A DNA stretch of 64,000 bases from Sorghum bicolor (lineage: Eukaryota; Streptophyta; Magnoliopsida; Poales; Poaceae): assembly GCF_000003195.3 (NCBI RefSeq), contig NC_012878.2, positions 13,509,104-13,573,103 of the forward strand, given 5' to 3'. Made by a program: the position numbers and the translations under genes. Shown in pieces: positions 42,037-53,122 of the stretch; positions within the stretch are counted from its first letter, which is position 1; each line of letters starts with the position of its first letter. The notes beneath the pieces were generated by a model. That model was not told the origin of the DNA. It did not search any database and was given only the letters and a program-made list of their open reading frames with translations.

Positions 42037-45000
42037 ATGGCCATTGGCTTCGTCGTTCCTGAGGTCAGATCTCCATCCCGTCTCATGTATATTTTGCTCG
42101 TATCCCTGTTCATCCGTAATTCATTTTACTGAATATCTTCCTTTTCCTTTTTTTCTCTTGTGTTTCCTTTACGCCCAAAATCACTAGGAATTGTCCAACA
42201 AAATTGTTATCCCCACCGATCAACCACACCTTCAATGCCTCGGCCCTCTAGGGGACCCAGATCCAACCGACCTTATCAACGCAGAAACCAACAGGATCCC
42301 CTTTAGAGCTGAAAACTTTTCTTTAGATCTGTGGAAAGACACCTTCCATTCTTGGCCCAGCCCTACCGTAGGGTGGAAAGACTGGTTCTTGAGGGTCAGC
42401 AATTCCTATGAAGTCCAGTGGGGTGAAAGGAAGCTAGCCCAATGCATCAGGCTATCTATTGCCGATATGCACAGGAACGAATCACTGTTGATCGCTGCAT
42501 CTCATTTTTGGTCAGATACCCTTAATGCTTTTGTCTTTGGCCACGGCCCTACTCTTGCCGATGTAGCTATGCTCACTGGTCTGGACGTGTCTTCTGCCGA
42601 TAGCACCCACTTCTTTGATACCGCTCCTAGTGCCAAAGTGGAGACTCGTACTATCGACGGTTGGTCAGGGTACATTCAAAAGTACCGTGGGAAGGGGCCT
42701 GTTACCATAAAGGAACAAACCACCTTTCTGAACATGTGGCTAGACAAGTTTGTATTCTGTGGTCGATCGGCAGGACCGACTTCTGTCTATCTATCGGCAG
42801 CAGAGAGACTGGCTAACGGTGGCCAATTTCCTCTCGGCCGATACTTGCTTGGCGCTGCTTACCATCTTCTCCATCAGGTAGCCCAGAAACTCCTGCTTGG
42901 TCAGTCTATCGGCAACTTGGGAGGCCCCTGGTGGTTTATTAACATGTGGCTCAATCTGCATTTGCATAAGCGCCTTGACTTCAACTTGTTCACACAGCAT
43001 TTCCCAAGAGATATAGCTGAAAATCATGTGTTGGGCGAAGAGGAATCGGCAACACGTGCCCCCCTGAACTTTGGCGAAGCTGCCATAGTTCTACCTGGTT
43101 CAGGGAGTAATCCGGATCAGATCGGCCGATTCTTCCAGACTCTGTATGAGGGCTTGGCCAGAGATGAACGACCATGGTTGGCTTATGATGACCCAGACAG
43201 TATGCTCCCTCTAACCTTCAATCCATTTGATGAAGCTCTTGACAGGGACAATGAGGTGATGATGGCAATTGTGACTCCCAGAGTCATACCAGTGAATTTT
43301 TTTGGTAGCACAAAAACCTCTCCCCAAACCTATGAATTTTTCAATCCATCGGCATTAGCTCGTCAGCTAGCTTTTGGCCAGTTGCCAGTTGCACTTCCTT
43401 GTGCCGATGTGATAAAACCCAGAGAACCCATCACCAACTTTCTTGAGTGGATTCGAGTAGCCCAACTACCACCAAATGCCGATACAGATGTAGATCTGTC
43501 AGAATGGGTTCCAGCTGCCTTTATCACTCAGGCATACAAGTTATGGTGGGCAGAATGGAAAGAGCATCTATTCTGCAGATCGGCCCTCTCATACCGCGGC
43601 ATGATCGACGCCGAATACGAAGTCCCCGATGACACTGTAAGTATTTCAAACCGATGTTTCATTTTTTCAATATTATTTCCATCGGTAGCTTACCCTTGTA
43701 TTCCTTTTGCAGGTTGACAACATCCCCCCATCGGTTAGCAGGAGTGGCAAGCCGATCGACTTGTTTCCATCAGGCCCGATCTCCTCAATCGGCCACAATG
43801 CTCCCACTCTGGCTTCCGTCGTGCATCGGGGTGTGCGCCTCAGGAAAGTCACCACCAGGAGAACTCAGACATCACCAACGGTAGCTACTTCCACTCTGGC
43901 GCAGGCTTTCAAGGCAATTTGTCAAATCTTTTTCTTTTACACTAACCATCTTTATATCGGCTATATCTGTGCTTATAAACCCCTTTTCGTTATTGCAGCA
44001 AACCGGTGCATCGGCAAAAGCCAAACGTTAAAGTGCCGATGCCCCCCAGTCTAGCCAACCAAAGAGAAAGGGCACCAAAGGTGCTAAGGCTAGAACAAAG
44101 CGCCAGAAAGTGGCAACTCCCCCTCCTCCTCCGGTGTCTCCAATTCCGGTGGAGTCTTCTCCTTCTTCTCCAAAAGTCCAGACACAGCAAGTACCGTCTC
44201 CCCAACCAATGCAGGAAGCACCACAGATGGAACAACTCCAGCAAGAAGAACCTCAATTAGAATTACCCCAATCTTGAGATGTGCCGGCCGACGTAGGCGA
44301 TCAAACTACCGATCCAGCAGGTTCAATCATACTATCGGTAGTTTCCTCACTTCAGACAAGTATCGTCCCTCCTCAAGGTAACGTACTCTCCTCAAAATTA
44401 CTATCGATGAGCTTCTTCTCTTCGATCTTATAACCTTTTCTGTTAACTTTCAGCTGACATCGTCCCATCGGCAACACTTGCCGATCAACCTGTAGCTCCA
44501 TCGGTATCTTTCAGTCAAAGGCAAGAAATTGCCTTGAAGCAAGTAAGTCATCCAACTTTCCACTAGTATTGTCTGCCGAAGCTCTGACCATAAAAATGAC
44601 TTATTACATCCTCACTTTCAGGAACAAGATTCTCCCGACAGCTTATTCTCCTTCGCCATTGATATCTCCGAAGAAGAAGGTGAGGAAGCAAGCTCCTCTT
44701 GGGCAGTTGGGACTGTATCGGCAGAAACTAGGGCTAAGCTGGAAGAGCTATCGGCCATACTTCATCAAGACACAGCTCAAATGGTCAACGATTCCGACCC
44801 AGCCAAGGCCCTGTTCAAGACCCTTAGAGGCCAAATTCCTGCCGATGCTGAAGAAACCCTCTTCCAGGCTGCACACCTAGAAAGCCGCCAGCTGCATTAC
44901 CAGAGAGCCACTCGGCGCCTTGCCGATAGAGCTGCTCAAATCCAGCTCTCTGAGGAGATGATGAAAGAAAAACTCTTAGCCGATGAGAAGCACAAGAACA

Positions 45001-45317
45001 TCGGCACCTTAAAGTCCTCAGGTGATGCACTGAAGCAGAAAGTCTCTGATCTATCGGCAAAAAGAGAAGCCCTGCTGGCCGAACTCAAGCAAGTAGAGGA
45101 TGCTCTGTCTCAGGCCCAGCAAGAAGAGAGCCAACTGCCAGAGACCATCAAGAACCTCGAGCAAGAACGAAATGCCCACGGTCGCAAAGCGCTGCAGTTG
45201 AAGAAGAAGCTGAAGCCGATAGAAGGTTCTGCTGATGATGTTACCAAAGAGATAGAAACAGCCAATCAGATCCGGCTGCGCGCCATATCGGCAATCCAAG
45301 CGCTGCTGAACATCTGA
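42037..45317 (+). pseudogene. Element F antisense gene with plant mobile domain
   Basis: Exons are 42037-42063, 42188-43636, 43713-43913, 43999-44377, 44454-44542 and 44622-45317. Their sum is 947 codons. Exon 2 carries the PMD (WPSPTVGWKDWFLRVSNS, then FWSDTLNAFVFGHGP and FINMWLNLHLHKRL). The last exon is a coiled coil of about 230 residues ending AISAIQALLNI. Exon 3 ends at a GC donor where E has GT, and E's 30-base exon 4 is absent. A TAA near 44029 and a TGA at 44277-44279 break exon 5, while the PMD and coiled-coil exons are open. It lies antisense to F's own genes. Confidence 0.82.
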
Positions 45318-45475
45318 AGCTCTCATCGGCAACACACCTTTGTTCTTCTGCATTTCAGCTTTCTTAATGTCTTAGTCTAGCCGATAGGACTGTTATCGGC
45401 ATCTTTTGAAACATTAAGTCCATCCCCAGATACACTTTAATCCAGCCGATAGGAGTGTTATCGGCATTTAAACTT

Positions 45476-48400
45476 TTATGCATCGACCCATATGCTAGGG
45501 TAGTACTTTTTTAAATATTTGCCATTTAATGCTCTGGGAAATTCAACTCTTTCGAGAGTTTCTAGAATATAGGCATTACCAGGAGCCGATCGACTTATTC
45601 GATAAGGACCTTCCCAATTAGGAGACCACTTTCCAAACTTCGAACTTTTAGTCCCGACTGGCAAAATTAATTTCCATACCAAATCCCCCTCGGCAAACTC
45701 CTTAGCCTTCACTTTCTTATCATACCATCTAGCAACTCTCTTCTTATTTTCTTCTATACTCATTAAAGCTTTTAACCGATGCCCTGCTAGATCATCCAAC
45801 TCATCGGTCATCAAGGTGGCATAATCATCAGCAGTTAACTGATCTTGAAAAGATAATCGCCTAGATCCGGCCTTAATCTCCCAAGGCAACACTGCATCAT
45901 GTCCATACACCAATTGATAGGGTGACACCTTGGTTGATCCATGACAAGCCATCCGATAAGACCACAGTGCTTCATTCAACAATGTATGCCACCGCTTAGG
46001 ATTTTCTTCAATCTTTCGTTTAATAAGCTTGATAACTCCTTTGTTAGATGCCTCGGCCTGCCCATTGGCTTGAGCATAATAAGGAGAAGAATTCAACACT
46101 TTAATCCCCATACCGATTGCGAATTCATCAAACTCCCCCGATGTGAACATAGTGCCTTGATCGGTAGTAATTGTCTGAGGAATCCCAAATCGGTAAATAA
46201 TGTGCTCCTTCACAAAATCAATCATATTGGCCGAGGTGACCTTCTTCAAAGGAATAGCTTCAACCCATTTAGTGAAATAATAAGTGGCAACCAAAATAAA
46301 CTTATGTCCCTTACTAGATGGTGGATAAATCTGGCCGATCAGATCGATAGCCCATCCTCAGAACGGCCAAGGCTTTATGATAGGATTCATAGCCGATGCG
46401 GGTGCTCTTTGAATGTTACCAAACTTTTGACAACCTTGACACCCCTTGAAATATTTAAAGCAATCCTCAAGTATGGTCGGCCAAAAATATCCATTCCTTC
46501 GAATCATCCACTTCATCTTTAAAGCAATCCTCAAGTATGGTCGGCCAAAAATATCCACTCCTTCATGGATTCCTCCCATCAAACTTCTAGCTTCATCATC
46601 ACCCAAGCATCGGAGAAGAATTCCATCAATAGTTCGATAATACAATTCATCTTCGAGGAGCACATATTTGGTTGCTTGAAATCGAACTCGTCTTTCAACT
46701 TTCTTAGATGGATCTTCTAGATAATCAATAATTTCCTTCCTCCAATCATCGGCACCGATTGCCGATATTGCATTAATCATAGGCTGATATCCCGAGGCAT
46801 GCTGAGCTAACCGATTGGCCTCTTCATTATACAATCGAGGAATATGCTCTAATCGGAAATCTTTGAATTCCTTCAACAGTCGCACGCTTTTCTCGAAATA
46901 AGTTATGAGAACTTCACTTCGGCATTCATAACTCCCGGTCAATTGATTTATAACCAACATAGAATCTTCGAAGACTTCAACAGCATCAGCACGAACTTCT
47001 CTTAACAACTCCAATCCCTTGATCAGAGCCTGATACTCAGCCTGATTATTTGTTGATGTAGCAACAATCGGCAAGGAAAATTCATACTTCCTCCCCTTAG
47101 GGGAAACTAATATAATGCCGATTCCTACCCCCCGGTCACATATAGATCCATCAAAGAAAAGCGTCCAGGGTACAATTTCCAAGGCTTCTACTACACCACA
47201 ATGCTGAGTCACAAAATCGGCCATAATCTGCCCTTTGACTGCCTTAGCCGATTCGTAACGCAGATCGAACTCCGACAGCGCTAAAATCCATTTACCGATC
47301 CTGCCACTCATAATCGGCATGGATAGCATGTACCGGACCACGTCATCTTTGCAAACAACAGTGCATTCGGCCGATAGCAGGTAATGCCTCAATTTGATAC
47401 ATGAAAAATATAAGCATAAGCATAATTTCTCAATGGCCGAATACCTGGTTTCAGCATCAATCAACCTCCTACTCAAGTAATAAATTACCCTCTCTTTCCC
47501 TTCAAATTCTTGAACTAAAGCTGAACCGATAACCGTTCCATCGGTAGACAAATACAATCTGAAGGGCTTTCCCTGTTAAGGTGGAACTAGAACTGGAGGA
47601 TTCACTAGATACTTCTTGATTTCATCCAGAGCCAACTGCTGTTCTTCTCCCCAAATAAATTCTTGATCGGCTTTCAATTTAAGAAGAGGACTGAAAGCAC
47701 GAATCTTACCAGACAGATTAGATATAAATCTCCTGATAAAATTTACCTTGCCGATCAAGGACTAGAGCTCAGTATTGTTGGTAGGGGCCACTATCTTATT
47801 GATGGCATCAATAGATCTTCGACTATTTTCAATCCCCCTTTGATGTACCATGAAACCAAGAAACTGCCCTGCCGATACACCAAATGCACACTTATTGGGA
47901 TTCATCTTCAATCCATGCTTCCTTGTGCACTCTAGCACTTTTTGTAAGTCGGCAAGATGTTTTGAGAAATCCCCAGATTTAACCACCACATCATCAATAT
48001 AGATCTCTACCAGCTTGCCGATGAACTCATGAAATATAAAATTCATGGCCTTTTGATAAGTAGCACCAGCATTCTTCAACCCAAAGGTCATGACTATCCA
48101 TTCAAATAACCCAACATGACCAGGACACCTGAATGCGGTTTTTGGAATATCTTCCTCTGCCATGAAAATTTGATTGTATCCCGCATTACCATCCATAAAG
48201 CTAATGATCTGATGACCAGCCGCAGCGTCAACCAGCAGATCGGCAACAGGCATTGGGTATCCATCCATCGGCGTAGCTGTATTGAGATTCCTGAAATCAA
48301 TGCACACCCGAAGCTTCCCGTTTTTCTTGTAAACCGGAACGACATTGGAAATCCACTCGGCATACCGACACTGCCGAATAAACTTAGCTTCAATGAGTTT

Positions 48401-48721
48401 GGTGATTTCGGCCTTAATATCAGGTAGAATGTTAGGATTACATCGGCGAGTTGGTTGCTGATATGGCCGAAATCCAGACTTGATGGGTAACCGATGTTCA
48501 ACAATTGATCGGTCTAAACCAGGCATCTCGGTATAATCCCAAGCAAAGCAATCTTTATATTCCTTTAACAAATTAGTTAATTGTTGCTTACACTCATGAT
48601 CTAATTTAGCACTAATAAAAGTAGGTCTAGGCTTATCACCACTACCTATATCTACTTCTACCAAATCATCGGCCGATGTGAATCCCTGGCCTAATTTTCC
48701 ATCATCGGCGAATCTATCCAT
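45476..48721 (-). pseudogene. Element F reverse transcriptase, RNase H and integrase
   Basis: It starts with ATG at 48721 (MDRFADDGKLGQG). RT keeps the YIDDVVVKS catalytic box and LKNAGATYQKAMN. RNase H has FFDGSICDRG, NNQAEYQAL and EDSMLVINQL. Integrase has ITTDQGTMFTS and NGQAEASNKG, but the first catalytic Asp is Tyr (VATYYFTKW, E has VATDYFTKW). Its zinc-finger His region is overwritten by a local duplication (46518-46557). Stops lie at 47762-47764, 47576-47578 and 46358-46360; E has CAG/CAA or CGA in the corresponding codons. The end is LKKYYPSIWVDA at 45476. Confidence 0.88.
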
Positions 48722-51700
48722 TAAAAACCGTCGTCAGAACCGACTGCTTGGATCGGTGAAATCTCATAATCGGCAACTTTGAGAAAATCTTTCTCCCAAA
48801 CTTCCCCTGAAATGCACCTAGTCCTCTCATAGGTATCCGCCTCTGCCGATGCAATAACATAAGAAGAATCCCCTGGGACGATCTCAATCTTGTCACCTAC
48901 CCACTGAACCAAGCATTGGTGCATTGTAGATGGGATGCAACAATTGGCATGAATCCAATCTCTTCCCAACAATAAGTTGTAAGCACCCTTTCCACTGATG
49001 ACGAAGAAAGTTGTCGGCAAGGTTTTGCTGCCGATAGTCAACTCCACACATATTGCCCCCTTGACTGGAGACACGTTTCCTTCAAAGTCTTTGAGCATCA
49101 TATCGGTCTTGGTCAAATCCTGATCCCCTTTCCCAAGCTTTCGATATACTGCATAGGGCATAATATTAATAGCAGCGCCACCATCAACTAGGATCTTGGT
49201 CATCGGCTGCCCATCAACCCTTCCTTTGACGAACAGAGCTTTGAGATGCTGCCTTTCATCATCGGCAGGTTTCTCAAAGATAGCTGTCATGGGATCTAGA
49301 GCCAGCTGAGCTATCTGATCGGAAAATTCCAACTCATCATCACTGGATGGTGCAAGAAACTCCATCGGCAACATAAAGACCATGTTAACTCCTGCCGATG
49401 GACCTTCCCTCTTAGTGTCTGATGGCTGCTGACTTCCAGAGCCCTCGCCTTTGCTTAACTCCTCTTGCCTTTCTCGTTGCAATCTCCTCTTCTGTGTCTT
49501 GGTTAACCATTCAGGACACCATGGAGGAAGTGGCTTTTGCCTTGCTGCTGGGCGTCGATTCTCTCTTGACTCCATCCGATGCGTGTTGGCATCCCTGCAA
49601 AATATGAACTCATCGGGAATCCGCGCATTAGCCATCTCTTCGAGCTCTTCCTGGTTCCTGGGAAAATATGGGACACGATCACCCAGGCTATCGTGCACAC
49701 TGAGCTTGCCCCCTAGCCGATCATGAACTGATGCTCTTCCTCTGATCGGCCCATTAAATCGCCGATTGTCATCATGATAACGCCGATCAGTCCTGTCGTA
49801 CCGATCATAACCATTGCACTCAGGGCAGTCTCTGACAGTGGGAAGCTTAATATTTTCCTCCCAACAATGGATGAAGAACGGACAGTTCCAATGATCTCTA
49901 TGCCGATTCCACTCCTGTCGGCGTCTTTCTTCCTCTCGTCGATAATCTTCTTGCTGGCGCCGATATCGATCTTCCCGTTGCTGCTAGTTCTCTCGAGGCC
50001 TTCTATGAGTTATAACGATGCCAGATCGAGGAGGCCTACCTGAATTGGTTCCTTCCTGGACCAAACCTTTACCTTTTGCATCAGCAGTATTAATCTGATG
50101 CTGAGGATCTACCGATGCACTTTTCTCAGCTGCTTCCGATGTTAAAACCTTGGCCTTCCCCTTTGCATCCAACATGTTTGTCGGGAAAGGATGTTGGTCT
50201 ATCTTCATCGGCTTCTGAGTCTTGGAACTGTCAAATTTAATTCTCCCAGACTCTATGGCCGATTGCAGCTGTTGTCTGAAAACTTTGCATTCATTGGTGT
50301 CATGAGAAGTTGCATTATGCCACTTGCAATATTTCATCTTCTTCAACTCCTCTGCCGATGGGATCACGTGATTAGGAGACAGTTTGATCTGACCTTCCTG
50401 GAGTAGAAAATCAAATATTTTATCGGCTTTAGCGATGTCAAAAGTGAACTTCTCTGGTTCCTTCTGCCCAAAAGGGCAAGACATCGGCTTCTTGTTCTTT
50501 ACCCACTCTGCCAAGCCGATGACTGGTTCCTCGTCAGAATCTGAGCTTGTTGCCTCATCAACAAATGATACCTTCTTGTTCCATGCTCTTTTGGGCTCGA
50601 AAGGCTTGAGGTCTTGATCAGAAATCCTCTGCACCAAATGACTTAAGCTTTCAAACTCCTGAGAGGCATACTTATCCCTGATATGTGGCAATAAACCCTG
50701 GAAAGCCAAATCGGCTAGCTGCCGATCATCCTGAACCAGACTATAACATTTATTTTTGACCTCCCGTATCCTCTGCACAAAGCCTTCAACCGATTCATCA
50801 TTGCGTTGTCTCAATTTGACCAAATCGGTAATCTTCTTCTCATGAACTCCAGAAAAGAAGTACTTGTGGAATTGTTTCTCCAGACCGGCCCAAGTAATCA
50901 CTGAATTAGGAGGTAATGATATGAACCAGGTAAAGGCCGATCCAGACAATGACGATGAAAATAGACGAACCCTTAATTCGTCCCTGTTACCAGCTTCTGC
51001 GCATTGAATGATGAACCTGTTGACATGCTCCATGGTTGACGTGTCGTCTTGCCCGGAAAATTTGGTAAAGTCTGGTACCTTGTACCGATGTGGAAGCAGG
51101 ATCAAATCATATGCGGGAGGATACGGTGTCTGATAGGAGTAAGTGTTGACTTTGGGTTTTATCCCAAATTGTTCCCTCATTACTTCAGCGATCTTATCGG
51201 CCCAATATGCATCGGCATCCTGCCGATGTGGCGGCTGCGGATCTGGCGCCTGGTGGCGAGCCTCCACGTGTCTGTTTGGGGCATGATCTGCACGGAACAT
51301 TGGGTTGATCATCTGACCTCCAATCTGCGGACCACCAAACTGCTGTCCACCGATTTGCTGCCCCCCCGAGTTGCTGTCCGATATTCATTGGCTGATTGGG
51401 GATCCCCTGACTCTGGAATCTGGGATAGATCTGTCCTTGCTGGAACCCTGTAGCCTGGTAACTCTGTTGGGGCGATTGTGGAAAGACTTGCCGTCCAAGC
51501 CATCCATTATTAGCGTTCATCGGCATAGGCGCTGCCGATGATTGGTAATTGGGTACCATCATTGAATTGACATACCCCGACTGGGCCATAGACCTCTGTT
51601 GCATCAGCATTGAATCTGCCGATGCATTAGGCATCTAGAACATTGAATCTTGAGGATTCCCAGTGTGAGGCCTTGCAGTAGTAGTTGTGGTATACCGAGG

Positions 51701-52369
51701 ACTCTGGTTCCACGACGCATTGGGGGGCACCGATGCTATAGGAGTCTTGCCCCTCATGTCAGTTATCTGTGATGTACCCGGTGTTAATTTTGGAGGCATA
51801 CCGTAACCCCACCAGTTGGGAGGAAGAGTCAACCCTGACATTGCCGATGCCAACATATCTGTTGTTAGTTTATTCTGCCCACTTGAAGTCTGTGGGTTGG
51901 TTGTCATCGGCACAGACAGTGCACCAGTAGCTCCCGATGTGCTTGGAGGGACGGCAGATTGTGCACCTGTGGCCGTTAAAGCAGCCGATGGAGCCGTAAC
52001 CTCTGGTGCTGTTGGTTGATGATGATTAGGGCCCACATAATCTGGAGGGATTTGTCCTTCCTTGAAAGTTCTTGCTACGGCATTGAAAACCGTATTAGAG
52101 AGAACACCAGCTTGGTTGATCAAAGCACGGTTGATAGCACTGTCAACCATGTCTTGGAGCTTGCCCGGATTGGCTTCGAAAGTAACCTGCCGTGGCGTCG
52201 GCAGAGCATCTTTCTGGATCACTTCGCCACTCCTATTTATGCTGAAGGACTTCAAACATTGCAGCCTGTATTCCTCCATAGCCTGGGCAATAGCCTGCTT
52301 CTGCTCATCCTTGAGATTGGCCTCCGTCATGGGGATGACGTTCTCCTGATCGAAGTCAGAGATCGACAT
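48721..52369 (-). pseudogene. Element F gag and protease
   Basis: The start is the ATG at 52369 (MSISDFDQENVIP), shortly after the primer-binding site. Residues 1-245 are a leader region rich in Pro, Thr and Gln. The capsid-type gag (PF03732-like) includes FTKFSGQDDTSTMEHVNRF, then FTWFISLPPNSV and FHKYFFSGVHEKKI. A single knuckle-like CKWHNATSHDTNEC is seen. Protease has ILVDGGAAINIMP and YNLLLGRDWIH. Breaks are TAG at 51635-51637 (E has CAG), a frameshift near 51320 and TAG at 49984-49986 (E has TGG). The frame ends in TAA at 48721-48723, overlapping the ATG of the RT frame by one base. Confidence 0.87.
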
Positions 52370-52390
52370 GTTGATCTTGATCTTGAATCT

Positions 52391-52412
52391 GGTCCCACCG
52401 GGCGTGCCAAAA
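52391..52412 (-). other. Primer-binding site of element F
   Basis: On the - strand TTTGGCACGCCCGGTGGGA begins five bases after the LTR end. The equivalent in E reads TTTGGCATGCCCAGTGGGA (58171-58189). Confidence 0.65.
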
Positions 52413-52416
52413 GATG

Positions 52417-53117
52417 TGTTGATGCAAAAAGATCTGCAAACACAAAGGGCTAATACCCGATTCAAACGTTAAGGCGTGCCAGCCGATTTGACCTTACTAT
52501 CGGCAAAGGTGGTAACTCGAATACTTTAGTCCTGACAACAGCGATGCGCCCGGATGTCACGGCTAAGAGGTACTCACGCGGAACTCGAGAATACGCCGAG
52601 CTTAAGTCGACGAATTCCTAAGAACTCGTAGTAAAAAAGAAAAAGTATGACGAAGTCATCAAAAAGTAGATGCTGGAATATATGAGTAAAACGTGTGTTC
52701 GATTGATTGATAGATGTCTCATTACAAGGCCCTAGGGTTCATATTTATACCCTGCTAAAAGAGCTACAACTAAACACGACTAGAACTCGAATTCTAAATT
52801 ACACGGAATCCGTATACAAAACGACTTAAATAAACAAGGAAATAACAAAGCTATCCCCCGTGACAAGCTGAAATCCTTCCATAAACCGATCAGCAGTTTC
52901 CGGACTCCCCCTCCGTATCATCGGCAGACTCTTTGCCATGGTCATCGGCAGACTCCCCCATTATAACCATCGGCATAAACACATCACTGCCTGCAGACCT
53001 AGTCATGTCCAACCTCTCCTTCATCGGCAACCATCTTCATCGGCAATTCATCCTGTAAACAGCACACTGCCACCTTATCCTGCCATCCTGGACGCGTGTC
53101 TAAAAACGGTGTCAACA
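52417..53117 (-). repeat. Element F 5' LTR
   Basis: This 701-bp repeat pairs with 40694-41394. On the - strand a TATA box (GGTATAAATATG, 52741-52752) precedes the likely transcription start. It is flanked by the CGATT duplication at 53118-53122. Confidence 0.95.
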
Positions 53118-53122
53118 CGATT

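Larger units (their letters stand above)
40694..53117 (-). mobile_element. Ty3 Tat-type retrotransposon F, inserted in E
   Basis: This is a nearly full-length 12.4 kb element with two 701-bp LTRs (40694-41394 and 52417-53117) that differ at about eight bases (1.1%). The target duplication is CGATT (40689-40693 and 53118-53122). It lies in the RNase H coding region of E, a copy of the same family, in the same orientation. It keeps gag, protease, RT, RNase H, integrase and the antisense gene, but has several stops and a lost integrase Asp. Confidence 0.95.
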
